From the NCBI GenBank assembly GCA_023489435.1, contig JAMDCA010000039.1:1-35351 (forward strand): a DNA stretch of 35,351 bases. Direction: 5' to 3'. This DNA is from Thermoplasmatota archaeon (GTDB lineage: Archaea; Thermoplasmatota; Thermoplasmata; Thermoplasmatales; Thermoplasmataceae). Position 1 is the first letter of the stretch, and each line of letters begins with the position of its first letter. The position numbers and the translations under genes were made by a program. Shown here one piece after another: positions 7,989-15,789 of this stretch. The notes beneath the pieces were generated by a model. It saw nothing but the letters and a program-made list of their open reading frames with translations. It made no database searches and was not told the DNA's origin.

Positions 7989-8648
7989 TTGGATAAAACT
8001 GTAATAGTCAATCTCAAGCATTACAAGGTTTCTTCTGGAAACCGCTGCGAGAATTTTCTGAGCAAATTCATTGGAATGGATAACCCCTCTGATACTAGAA
8101 TTGTTTTTGCGCTAAATCCCATAGATTTCAGGATTGCAAAAAGTTTCCCGGAGCTTGATTTCTATGCGCAACACGTATATTCAATAGATTTCGGTGCTGG
8201 CACAGGAAGGTATTCAATCGAATCTCTTATGGACTTTGGCATCGAGGGCTCATTGCTTAACCACTCGGAAATGAGAGTGCCAGAATGCCAGATTATAGAG
8301 ACGCTTGACAAGGCTAAATCCATGGGTTTTCCCATTGTAATCTGTGCAGAATCTCCCAGTGAGGCGGAAAAATATTTGGCAATTGGGCCGGAATATATCG
8401 CTTATGAGCCACCCGAATTAATCGGAGGGAATGTTTCAGTGACATCAGCGAACCCTGAAATTATTCGAGATGTTGTTGAAAAATGCGCGAAAAATTCTGT
8501 TCCAGTTCTTGTGGGTGCCGGTGTGAAGAATAACCACGACATGAAGAAATCTCTGGAACTTGGGGCCAGAGGAGTGTTGGTCGCTTCAGGCATTGTACTC
8601 TCAGATGACCCTTTGGCGTCGTTAACTTCATTAATCGAGATACTATGA
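7989..8648 (+). CDS. tpiA: Triosephosphate isomerase (archaeal short form)
   Basis: Interconverts dihydroxyacetone phosphate and glyceraldehyde 3-phosphate in glycolysis and gluconeogenesis. At 219 residues it has the short archaeal TPI length (about 220-230, against 250 in bacteria). Substrate-binding N-x-K is seen as NLK (residues 8-10), the catalytic histidine in LLNHSEMR, the catalytic glutamate in AYEPPELIGG, and phosphate-binding GAGVKNN and VLVASGIVL near the end. The start is TTG at 7989: a stop codon precedes it at 7977, no ATG occurs before residue 30, and a TATA box (ATTTAAG, centre near 7958) lies about 30 nt upstream. The membrane-protein gene at 8661 follows after 12 nt and is probably co-transcribed. 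Confidence 0.93.
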   Translation: MDKTVIVNLKHYKVSSGNRCENFLSKFIGMDNPSDTRIVFALNPIDFRIAKSFPELDFYAQHVYSIDFGAGTGRYSIESLMDFGIEGSLLNHSEMRVPECQIIETLDKAKSMGFPIVICAESPSEAEKYLAIGPEYIAYEPPELIGGNVSVTSANPEIIRDVVEKCAKNSVPVLVGAGVKNNHDMKKSLELGARGVLVASGIVLSDDPLASLTSLIEIL

Positions 8649-8660
8649 AGCGTTGAAGCC

Positions 8661-9320
8661 ATGGCCAAACCAAAAGAGAATACACTGTTCGAGGAGCCTG
8701 AATTTGACGAAAAGGAATTCCTCACTATTGAGAGAGACAGGGGCATTGGCATAATTGTAATATTTGTTATCGGTGCCCTGAGTGGAGTGCTTGCAGGCTA
8801 CTTGCAGATACAGGGATATGTCTACCTGTCAGTGCTTGTGATGCTTGCTGTACTGTTGGTTCTTACTAGAATTCTTAAGACATTGGGAATAAAAGTATCG
8901 GATAAGGCCTCTCACAGGATAATCAACTACGGAATGTACATCTTCACGTGGCTCCTTTTCTGGATCATATTGCTTAACCCCCCATTGAATGTTGTATCAT
9001 CTCCGCAGATACATACATTCCAGGTGGACCAGAACGGCACCTGGACAAACCTTACGACATTCAACTCAACCGGAGACTACTCAGGATTGGTTGGTACAAA
9101 CCAGTACAGCATTCATCTGACTTACAGATACGCCTTCCAACCAGGCACACTTTACTACAAACAAGGCAGCAGTGATGTTAATGTTAAATATACTGGAGGT
9201 CCGGGATACCTGAACTTCACTTTGACATCAAGTTACGGGAATGCCTATAATTTCTATCTGGATTGGAGTTCGAACGCGTCCAGCAACCCACATCCACTTG
9301 AGTTTACAATGGTTGTATAG
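8661..9320 (+). CDS. Membrane-anchored protein with C-terminal exported beta domain
   Basis: Unrecognised protein of 219 residues. An acidic cytoplasmic N-terminus (about 1-28) leads to three transmembrane helices (about 29-49, 53-70 and 89-107). A C-terminal part of about 110 residues follows that is rich in Thr, Ser, Asn, Tyr and Gly, with N-x-S/T sequons (NGT, NLT, NST, NFT, NAS). With three helices and a positively charged loop between the second and third, the tail would lie outside the cell, consistent with the sequons. The tail looks like a small beta sandwich. It starts 12 nt after tpiA and is likely translated from the same message, though no functional link is obvious. A surface sensor or envelope component are both open. 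Confidence 0.75.
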   Translation: MAKPKENTLFEEPEFDEKEFLTIERDRGIGIIVIFVIGALSGVLAGYLQIQGYVYLSVLVMLAVLLVLTRILKTLGIKVSDKASHRIINYGMYIFTWLLFWIILLNPPLNVVSSPQIHTFQVDQNGTWTNLTTFNSTGDYSGLVGTNQYSIHLTYRYAFQPGTLYYKQGSSDVNVKYTGGPGYLNFTLTSSYGNAYNFYLDWSSNASSNPHPLEFTMVV

Positions 9321-9338
9321 TGGAACCTTGAGTGGAAA

Positions 9339-9350
9339 ATAAATTAATAC
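9339..9350 (+). promoter_or_regulatory. TATA box for tRNA-Gly
   Basis: AATAAATTAATA centred near 9344, about 26-28 nt before the tRNA 5' end, matches archaeal tRNA promoter spacing. Confidence 0.55.
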
Positions 9351-9371
9351 CCTTGGCATAAGGTTAGGAAA

Positions 9372-9446
9372 GCAGGTGTAGTGTAGTCTGGTCTAGCACG
9401 AGAGCCTTCCAAGCTTTCAACCCGGGTCCAAATCCCGGCACCTGCA
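9372..9446 (+). tRNA. tRNA-Gly (anticodon UCC)
   Basis: A full cloverleaf can be drawn. The acceptor stem is GCAGGTG/CACCTGC with discriminator A at 9446. The D stem is GTGT/GCAC with an 11-base loop containing GG. The anticodon stem is AGAGC/GCTTT with loop CTTCCAA, so the anticodon is TCC (glycine, reading GGA and GGG). The variable loop has four bases and the T stem is CCGGG/CCCGG. CCA is not encoded and I see no intron. The T loop reads TCCAAAT, so position 55 is C (9428) where U, normally modified to pseudouridine, is almost invariant. A run of T follows the 3' end and may terminate transcription. Confidence 0.95.
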
Positions 9447-9505
9447 TTTTTCTATTTTTATTGTAAATTGAAGTTTGCTCCACGTTAATGACCCGAATAA
9501 ATAGA

Positions 9506-11512
9506 TTACCAGATTTTTATAGGTTTTACCCCACTTGTTTTCTTTGAAGATAGTTCCCTGAAATGGTCTTCAAAGCGGTGGTGTACTCTAGCGGGTAGGT
9601 CTCCTCTCAGATTGTCTGGAGAGTGCGGATCGTTTGATATCTGCCATTTCAGGGCTTCATCTCGTATGCTGGATCTCCATGACTGAGCCCATCCCAGGAA
9701 AAATCTCTGTTCAGCAGTAAAACCATCGATGGTTTTCCTCATCTCAGGATGCATATTCAGATGCCTCTCAAGAGCTTCATATGCAATGCTCACTCCTCCG
9801 AGGTCTGCAATATTTTCTCCAAGAGTTAGTTCCCCATTCACCTTTACTTCGGGAAGGACTTCCTTTGAGCCGTATAGGTCTACCACTTGCTTTGCCCTTG
9901 CAAGGAATGCCTTTTCGTCTTCCTCTGTCCACCATTCCGTAAGGTTTCCCTGGAAGTCGTACTTTCTCCCTTCGTCGTCAAATCCATGAGTTATTTCATG
10001 GGCGATGGTTCCCCCGAGAGATCCATAGTTCACCGCATCATCCAGTTCTGGATCAAAGAAAGGCGGCTGCAATATTCCCGCAGGAAAAACTATCTCGTTC
10101 TCTGTGGGGGAAAAATAGGCATTGACAGTTGGCGGTGTCATGTACCACAACTCCTTGTCTACCGGAGCTCCCACTCTGGATATTTCCCTCTGAAATTCAA
10201 AAGCATTAGCCCGCATCACATTCCCGAGATAGTCGTCCTCCAGTATCTCCACAGTGGAATAGTCGATGAACTTTGACGGGAATCCTATTTTAGCCCTGAA
10301 TTTTGAAAATTTCTCCAGTGCCTTCTTTCTAGTGGAATCGGACATCCAATCCAGTTTTCCCAGTTTCTCGGCAAATACTTCCTTCAGGTCTTCCACCATC
10401 ACGGCAATTCTTCTCCTTGACTCTTCTCCGAATTCCTGATCCACGTAAAGTTTGCCAAGGGCCTCGCCAATGTACATGTCAACCGCAGAAACTGCCTGTT
10501 TCCACCTCTTTTCTGGTTTTGGCTGCCCGAAAAGTTTTCTGTGATAGAAGTCAAAGTTCTCCATTTCAACTTCATTGTGCAAATAAGATGCTGAGAAATG
10601 CAGGATTTTCCATTTCAGATAGGTCTTCCATTCTTCGATAGAAACATCCTGGAAGAGCTCCCCCAGGCCCGTAAAGTATTCCGGTTGACCTACGATTACA
10701 TATTGTGCCTCTGGAAGGGAAATCTGGCTGAAGTAAGCCCGGAAGTTTAAGTGGGGTGAAATCTCTGAAACACGGTTGTAATGCACTTGGTTGTAATTCT
10801 TCTCCGGGTCCCTTAGATCCACGGGAGATCTGCTGAATCTAGCCATCTTTTCTTCGATAGAATATACTGTTCTTGCGCTTGCATCAGCATCAGATTCCGG
10901 GAATCCATAGAGCGAGAACATCTTTGACAGATGCTCCAGGTACTGTTTCCTTGCGTTTTCAAAAGATTCTTCAAGATAATAATCCCTGTTTGGAAGTGAG
11001 ATCCCGCCCTGAGAAAGCTTGAACGCGTAGAGGTCGCTGTTCTTGTCATCAGGGCTTGATTCAAACGAGAATAGAAGAGGGATTCCATTTCTGTGAAATT
11101 CTGCTGCTAGATTTATGAGTTCCTCCTTCGTTCTAATATTTTCGATTTTCTCCATCAATGGCTCAATAGGCTTGAATTTCAGTTTTTCTATGGTTTCTGC
11201 GTCCATCGCAGAAAGGTAGAATTTGCCAACCTGCAATCTTATTGGATCATCAGGGCCTTCCTTCAGGGCACTTTCTTCAAGGATCTTTCCAAGAATATAC
11301 CTGTTCCACTCCACTAGCTCGACGGCAGAACCCCAGAAGGATTTCTCCGGGGGGATTGGATGATTCTTAATCCAGATACCATTTGAAAAAAGAAAAAAGT
11401 CGTCGAACGGATCCACGCTATTGTCGATGTATTGGATTGAAAACTTTGGATACTCTGGCTTCTCATTATCGCTGATCCTGTATATTCGCCCTTTGACCGA
11501 TCCTGTACTCAT
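9506..11512 (-). CDS. M13-family zinc metallopeptidase (neprilysin/PepO-like)
   Basis: Endopeptidase of 668 residues, the normal length for an M13 catalytic unit. The zinc site is HEITH at residues 505-509 (within GGTIAHEITHGFDDEGR). The third ligand is Glu566 in ENIADLGG, and the substrate-binding NAYFSP motif lies upstream (about residue 460). The N-terminal half is the helical cap domain typical of M13. Unlike animal neprilysins it has no transmembrane anchor or signal peptide, so it should act in the cytoplasm. The usual C-terminal C-R-V-W tail is changed to an ending in KIW with no cysteine. The start at ATG 11512 is supported by an A/T-rich TATA-like region at 11537-11550. It is divergent from hutH. 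Likely role: degradation of short peptides downstream of the proteasome or tricorn (inference). Confidence 0.92.
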   Translation of the reverse strand: MSTGSVKGRIYRISDNEKPEYPKFSIQYIDNSVDPFDDFFLFSNGIWIKNHPIPPEKSFWGSAVELVEWNRYILGKILEESALKEGPDDPIRLQVGKFYLSAMDAETIEKLKFKPIEPLMEKIENIRTKEELINLAAEFHRNGIPLLFSFESSPDDKNSDLYAFKLSQGGISLPNRDYYLEESFENARKQYLEHLSKMFSLYGFPESDADASARTVYSIEEKMARFSRSPVDLRDPEKNYNQVHYNRVSEISPHLNFRAYFSQISLPEAQYVIVGQPEYFTGLGELFQDVSIEEWKTYLKWKILHFSASYLHNEVEMENFDFYHRKLFGQPKPEKRWKQAVSAVDMYIGEALGKLYVDQEFGEESRRRIAVMVEDLKEVFAEKLGKLDWMSDSTRKKALEKFSKFRAKIGFPSKFIDYSTVEILEDDYLGNVMRANAFEFQREISRVGAPVDKELWYMTPPTVNAYFSPTENEIVFPAGILQPPFFDPELDDAVNYGSLGGTIAHEITHGFDDEGRKYDFQGNLTEWWTEEDEKAFLARAKQVVDLYGSKEVLPEVKVNGELTLGENIADLGGVSIAYEALERHLNMHPEMRKTIDGFTAEQRFFLGWAQSWRSSIRDEALKWQISNDPHSPDNLRGDLPARVHHRFEDHFRELSSKKTSGVKPIKIW

Positions 11513-11661
11513 CGATGCAATAAGGCTTTGCTGTAGAAATACTTACTTAATCACTGTTCTGTACCGAAACCTCAGATTTCATAGTTACTGCTTCTCCACG
11601 GAAAATGTACCTGTGCCCTTAAGGCAATGATTTTAACCTGACGAAGCCTCTCTATGAGGTC

Positions 11662-13158
11662 ATGATAACCCTAGACGGAAACAACCTTACTGTTGAACAG
11701 GTACTTGCCATTGCCAAGGATCACGAAAAAATAAATGTAGCGGATTCTGCCATGGGCCGGATAAGGAAATCCCATTCATCGTTGCTGAAGATTGTTGCTT
11801 CCGGGAAACGTGTCTATGGCGTTAATACAGGATTCGGGAGCCTACTGAACGTGGATGTTAACCCAAGCGACATTATTAGGCTGCAGTCCAACCTTATCAG
11901 AAGCCATTCTTCAGGTTATGGCCCGAGATTGGATGAGATACATGTGAGGGCAATGATGGTTGTCAGGCTGAACAGTCTCTGCAAAGGATTTTCTGGAGTC
12001 AGCCCCGGACTTATCCAGTTTCTCACTGACATGATAAATAAACACATACATCCCGTTGTCCCCAGATTTGGCTCAGTGGGTGCCAGTGGAGACCTTGCGC
12101 CTCTGGCACACATCGCCCTTGCTATGATGGGTGAGGGCCCTGTAATAGATGGATCAGGGGAAATCCCCTCCAGTGAAGCTTTTGCCATTGCCGGTATGCA
12201 GGCATATTCATTTGGGGAAAAGGAAGGGGTGGCTTTCATCAATGGCACTTCAACCATTTCAGGAATTTTAGCGGTTGAGACTGCTCTTTCCTATAACCTC
12301 TTCAGAAGCGCATTGAGTTCTGCCTCAATGTCTTTTGAGGCGTTGAAAGGCACAGACAAGGCGTTTACCGAGTGGGCAATTGGAACCAGAGCCCATCCAG
12401 GCCAGCAAAAAGTTGCTTCTGCGATGAGGGACATTCTCAAGGAAAGCAGGAATGTCAGAATTGCGGGGGAGAACAAGGTGCAGGACCCGTATACTCTCAG
12501 ATGCATCCCGCAAGTCTATGGCGCGGTGCTTGACACTCTTGATTATGTGAAAAGTATCATAACCACTGAAATTAATTCAGTCACAGACAACCCCCTTGTC
12601 AATGAAGAGGAATATGTTTCCGTGGGAAACTTTCACGGTGAGCCCGTCGCTTTCGCGTGTGATTTCCTTGCCATTGCACTCACTGACCTAGGAAACATGA
12701 TCGAGAGAAGGCTTGCCAGAATTACAGATACAAATCTTAGTGGACTCCCGCCATTCCTAATCGAAAGAAGCGGCTTCAACTCTGGCTATATGATACCACA
12801 ATACACTGCGGCTGCACTCTGCAACCGGAATAAGACATTGTGCACCCCATCTTCCGCCGATACAATCCCCACGTGTGCAAACCAGGAGGATCACGTAAGT
12901 ATGGGCACAAATTCCGCCCTCAAGCTCATAGAGATCGTTGACAATCTTCAGACCATTATTTCCATAGAATTCCTATTATCTGCGCAGGGGCTTGAATTCA
13001 TCCCCGAGAAAACCTCTTCCGTTGTGGAAAAACTGAAATCAGGCATAAGAAAACTCGTGCCAAAACTCACCGAAGATCGACCCGCAACTCCAGACATTGA
13101 CATGCTCGTTAAGCTCACAGGAAAGGGAGAGCTTGCCTGGAGAGGTAAACTCAATTAA
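11662..13158 (+). CDS. hutH: Histidine ammonia-lyase
   Basis: Removes ammonia from histidine to give urocanate, the first step of histidine degradation. At 498 residues it is of normal length. The self-cyclising MIO prosthetic group forms from Ala141-Ser142-Gly143 in GSVGASGDLAPLAH. The active-site Tyr52 is in VYGVNTGFG. Also visible are VQDPYTLRCIPQ, TDNPLV and QEDHVSMG, all conserved in HAL. These favour HAL over the tyrosine or phenylalanine lyases, though specificity in this fold depends on few residues. GAGGT lies just before the ATG at 11662, and a TATA-like ATTTTAAC at 11630-11637 suggests a very short leader. No other hut gene is in the window, so the rest of the pathway must be elsewhere. 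Confidence 0.93.
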   Translation: MITLDGNNLTVEQVLAIAKDHEKINVADSAMGRIRKSHSSLLKIVASGKRVYGVNTGFGSLLNVDVNPSDIIRLQSNLIRSHSSGYGPRLDEIHVRAMMVVRLNSLCKGFSGVSPGLIQFLTDMINKHIHPVVPRFGSVGASGDLAPLAHIALAMMGEGPVIDGSGEIPSSEAFAIAGMQAYSFGEKEGVAFINGTSTISGILAVETALSYNLFRSALSSASMSFEALKGTDKAFTEWAIGTRAHPGQQKVASAMRDILKESRNVRIAGENKVQDPYTLRCIPQVYGAVLDTLDYVKSIITTEINSVTDNPLVNEEEYVSVGNFHGEPVAFACDFLAIALTDLGNMIERRLARITDTNLSGLPPFLIERSGFNSGYMIPQYTAAALCNRNKTLCTPSSADTIPTCANQEDHVSMGTNSALKLIEIVDNLQTIISIEFLLSAQGLEFIPEKTSSVVEKLKSGIRKLVPKLTEDRPATPDIDMLVKLTGKGELAWRGKLN

Positions 13159-13175
13159 TCCCAATCTGTCAACTC

Positions 13176-13183
13176 TTTTATAC
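13176..13183 (+). promoter_or_regulatory. TATA box for thrS
   Basis: TTTTATAC centred near 13179, 25 nt before ATG 13204. This decides the start in favour of 13204 over the in-frame GTG at 13198. Confidence 0.6.
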
Positions 13184-13203
13184 GTAGTTCTTTTAAGGTG
13201 TCG

Positions 13204-15222
13204 ATGCCAAAGGCAGAAGAGAAAAAACTAGTGGCGAGAGCCAACAGAACCTTTGAGGAGTCCTTGAAGGAAGCCGGCATAAAAGGAGCAGTGGCCGTCT
13301 TAGCAGACGGCGTGGAAATGGACGTAAGAGATGTTCCCACTGCAGAAGTCACAATCCAGCCGGTTTTCACTGAGACTACAATGGGATTGAAGGTCCTGAG
13401 ACATTCCGCCGCACATCTTCTTGCGCAGGCAGTAACAGAATTATATCCTGATGCGAAGCCTAATGCCGGCCCTCCAACGGACGATGGTTTCTACTATGAC
13501 ATTGACATGAAGCCTGTCAACCAGGAAGAACTTTCTCAGATTGAGGGCAGGATGAGAGAACTTGCATCAAAGAATCTCAGGATTGACAAACATAGGCTTT
13601 CCAAGAAGGAACTGCTGCAGAAATTTTCCCATAACCCATACAAGGTAGACAAGATTCTGGAGAACGTTGAAGACGGAGGGTATTCTACTGCCTATTCGCA
13701 AGGCAATTTCGTCGATTTCTGCAAGGGGCCCCACGTGCCTTCAACAGGCTTCCTCAGGTCAATCAAATTGCTTACAGTCGCCAGTACACATTACAAAGCC
13801 GATGAGAGCAGACCCATGCTGGTGCGTATATACGGCACAGCCTTTCCTGATGACAAAACCCTGAAGGAATTTCTCCACAACAGGGAGGAAGCGATGAAAA
13901 GGGACCACAGGAAAATAGGGCAGGAAATGGACCTCCTCGTTTTCAACTCTGAATGGGCACCTGGTTTCCCTTTCTATACCCCAAACGGCTTTATTCTGAA
14001 ACAGGAACTTACAAACTTCATGCGCGGCCTCAACCTGAAACATGGCTGGCAGGAGGTCGCCACACCCCACATATTCAAGGACTTAATCTGGAAACAGTCA
14101 GGCCATTACGCAAAATACAAGCCCAATATGTTTCTGTTTACTCTTCCTGATGGAGACAGCTACGGAGTTAAGCCCATGAATTGCCCCGGGCATGTTACTA
14201 TATTTGCCAGGGAGCCAAAGAGCTACAAGGAACTTCCAGTAAAATATTCCGAGGCTGGAACAGTATACAGGTACGAAAAATCCGGTGAAATGGGAGGGCT
14301 CACAAGGCCAAGGATGTTCACAGTTGATGATGGGCACGCATTTCTGAGATTGGACCAAATCATTTCGGAAATCAAGGACATCATTTCCATGACCAAGGAA
14401 ACATATTCAACCATCCTTGGTGAACCAACGTTGACATTTGACCTGAGCGTAATTGACAAGGATGCCCCGGAGAACTACCTTATAACATACAGATGCAAGG
14501 ACTGCGGGACGGAAGCAGAGGCAAGAAAGACCTCCATGGCAGAAGCACTTATCTGCCCCAATTGCTCTTCTACGCATCTTGAACCTGACTTCGCAACATG
14601 GGACCAGGCTACAGACCAGCTCAGGAAAGCGCTTGAAGAAGAGGGAATCTCTTACACGGAAAACCCCGGAGAGGCTGCCTTCTACGGCCCAAAGATCGAT
14701 GTCCACGTAAGGGATGCATTGGGAAGATCCTGGCAGCTGTCCACTATACAGGTGGATTTCTTTATGCCCACGAACTTCGGGCTCTACTATATTAACAGCG
14801 AAAGCAAACATGATCGGGTCATAATGCTGCACAGGGCCATATTCGGCTCTTATGAGAGATTTATGGCAATTCTCATAGAAAACTATGCTGGAAAGTTTCC
14901 TACGTGGATGTCACCTATGCAGGTATATGTAGTCCCGGTCAGCGAGAAATTTGTTGACTATGCCGCAAAGGTGCACGAAGAACTCTTGAGGAACGACATA
15001 AGGTCTACTCTTGATTCAAACCAGGAAACAATGAACAAGAAAATAAAGACCATCAGGCCAAGGAGGCCTTCCTACATAATTGTAGTGGGAGAAAAAGAGG
15101 AAGAAAGTGGGACGGTTTCTGTGAGAAACAGACTGGACAAACAGAAAGTCTTGAAACTCGAGGATTTTGTTATCCAGCTTAATAAAGAAATCAAGAGCCG
15201 CAGCTTGAAACAGAATATTTAA
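13204..15222 (+). CDS. thrS: Threonyl-tRNA synthetase, bacterial-type editing domain, with zinc-ribbon insertion
   Basis: Charges tRNA-Thr; 672 residues from ATG 13204. After a short degenerate N-terminal domain (1-60) comes the bacterial/eukaryal-type N2 editing domain with H-x-x-x-H (H67, H71 in RHSAAHLLAQA) and the second metal motif FCKGPHV. Most archaeal ThrRS instead use a DTD-like editing domain. The class II core has the catalytic-zinc ligands in MNCPGHV, VDDGHAF and MLHRAIFGS. An extra segment splits the core between TFDLSVID and WDQATDQLRKAL. It holds four cysteines, C431-x2-C434 and C451-x2-C454, like a zinc ribbon, which the E. coli enzyme lacks. The C-terminal anticodon-binding domain is complete (VVPVSEKF to VVGEKE). 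A poly-T terminator follows. Confidence 0.95.
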   Translation: MPKAEEKKLVARANRTFEESLKEAGIKGAVAVLADGVEMDVRDVPTAEVTIQPVFTETTMGLKVLRHSAAHLLAQAVTELYPDAKPNAGPPTDDGFYYDIDMKPVNQEELSQIEGRMRELASKNLRIDKHRLSKKELLQKFSHNPYKVDKILENVEDGGYSTAYSQGNFVDFCKGPHVPSTGFLRSIKLLTVASTHYKADESRPMLVRIYGTAFPDDKTLKEFLHNREEAMKRDHRKIGQEMDLLVFNSEWAPGFPFYTPNGFILKQELTNFMRGLNLKHGWQEVATPHIFKDLIWKQSGHYAKYKPNMFLFTLPDGDSYGVKPMNCPGHVTIFAREPKSYKELPVKYSEAGTVYRYEKSGEMGGLTRPRMFTVDDGHAFLRLDQIISEIKDIISMTKETYSTILGEPTLTFDLSVIDKDAPENYLITYRCKDCGTEAEARKTSMAEALICPNCSSTHLEPDFATWDQATDQLRKALEEEGISYTENPGEAAFYGPKIDVHVRDALGRSWQLSTIQVDFFMPTNFGLYYINSESKHDRVIMLHRAIFGSYERFMAILIENYAGKFPTWMSPMQVYVVPVSEKFVDYAAKVHEELLRNDIRSTLDSNQETMNKKIKTIRPRRPSYIIVVGEKEEESGTVSVRNRLDKQKVLKLEDFVIQLNKEIKSRSLKQNI

Positions 15223-15226
15223 TTTA

Positions 15227-15246
15227 ACTATTTTTTTATTTTTTTC
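15227..15246 (+). terminator. Oligo-T terminator after thrS
   Basis: Directly after the thrS stop codon are two T tracts of seven bases separated by an A, as expected for archaeal intrinsic termination. Confidence 0.6.
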
Positions 15247-15337
15247 CACATGGTTCCTGTCTTTATCACCTATCCATATGATCAGGATGAGACTAGCTTT
15301 GAATGAAATCAGCACGATGCTTCCATATTACTGAGCA

Positions 15338-15395
15338 TTACCTGATCAGTTACCTGAAATTGTTCTATAAGCTGAAGGCAGGGTAACTGAGGTAA
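15338..15395. repeat. Large imperfect inverted repeat (hairpin)
   Basis: Left arm TTACCTGATCAGTTACCTG (15338-15356) pairs with right arm CAGGGTAACTGAGGTAA (15379-15395). TTACCT pairs with AGGTAA (6 bp), CAGTTACC with GGTAACTG (8 bp), and TG with CA (2 bp), leaving a GAT bulge on the left and one G bulge on the right. The loop is 22 nt and AT-rich. The right arm includes GAGGT, a possible ribosome binding site for the ATG at 15403. It may be an RNA hairpin hiding that site, a protein-binding operator, or a relic of a mobile element. Confidence 0.6.
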
Positions 15396-15402
15396 AGCAA
15401 CC

Positions 15403-15789
15403 ATGATAGGGCGCAATGTATTCAATAAGATACTTCTGTCTTCATTGGCACTGTTATTGATCCCTAATGGAATAGGGTTGACCCATAAAGGCACCTCAAG
15501 AGGGGGTGATACCCGTAGGTTAAAAAAATATCGGGAGAATAAATATGACTATATGAAAAAGAGTGAACTTTCATCTTTCCTGGATACAACAGATTGCGAA
15601 CCTGTCCCCGTCGAAGAAAACCTGTTTTCCCGGGTTACTTTCAGAGAATTCTGCCATGAATTTGACCATTTCCACCAGAGTGAATTCAGATTCCTCCCTG
15701 TAGCGATGCAGGACTTTTACTCTTTTCAACAGAAGAAAATGCCTAAAAGATATAATAAATTTGGGAAACTGCCCTCAGGCAGGCAGTGA
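15403..15789 (+). CDS. Weak ORF, hypothetical protein
   Basis: ORF of 128 codons that I do not recognise. The first 26 residues include a hydrophobic stretch (ILLSSLALLLIP) that could be a signal peptide. Then comes a very basic segment, then a more ordinary-looking part from MKKSELSSFLD (ATG 15555, about 78 residues) rich in Phe, Glu and His (FREFCHEFDHFHQSEF). GAGGTAA lies before ATG 15403 within the hairpin. The 3' end overlaps the convergent etfA by 15 bases. It may be a real small gene starting at either ATG, or chance. The stretch 15247-15402 upstream holds nothing else but the inverted repeat. Confidence 0.33.
   Translation: MIGRNVFNKILLSSLALLLIPNGIGLTHKGTSRGGDTRRLKKYRENKYDYMKKSELSSFLDTTDCEPVPVEENLFSRVTFREFCHEFDHFHQSEFRFLPVAMQDFYSFQQKKMPKRYNKFGKLPSGRQ

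Noticed and set aside
15309-15494. 61-codon minus-strand ORF over the inverted repeat as a transposase fragment
   Set aside because: No transposase motif seen, and the opposite strand has the better start signal; nothing supports an insertion sequence.
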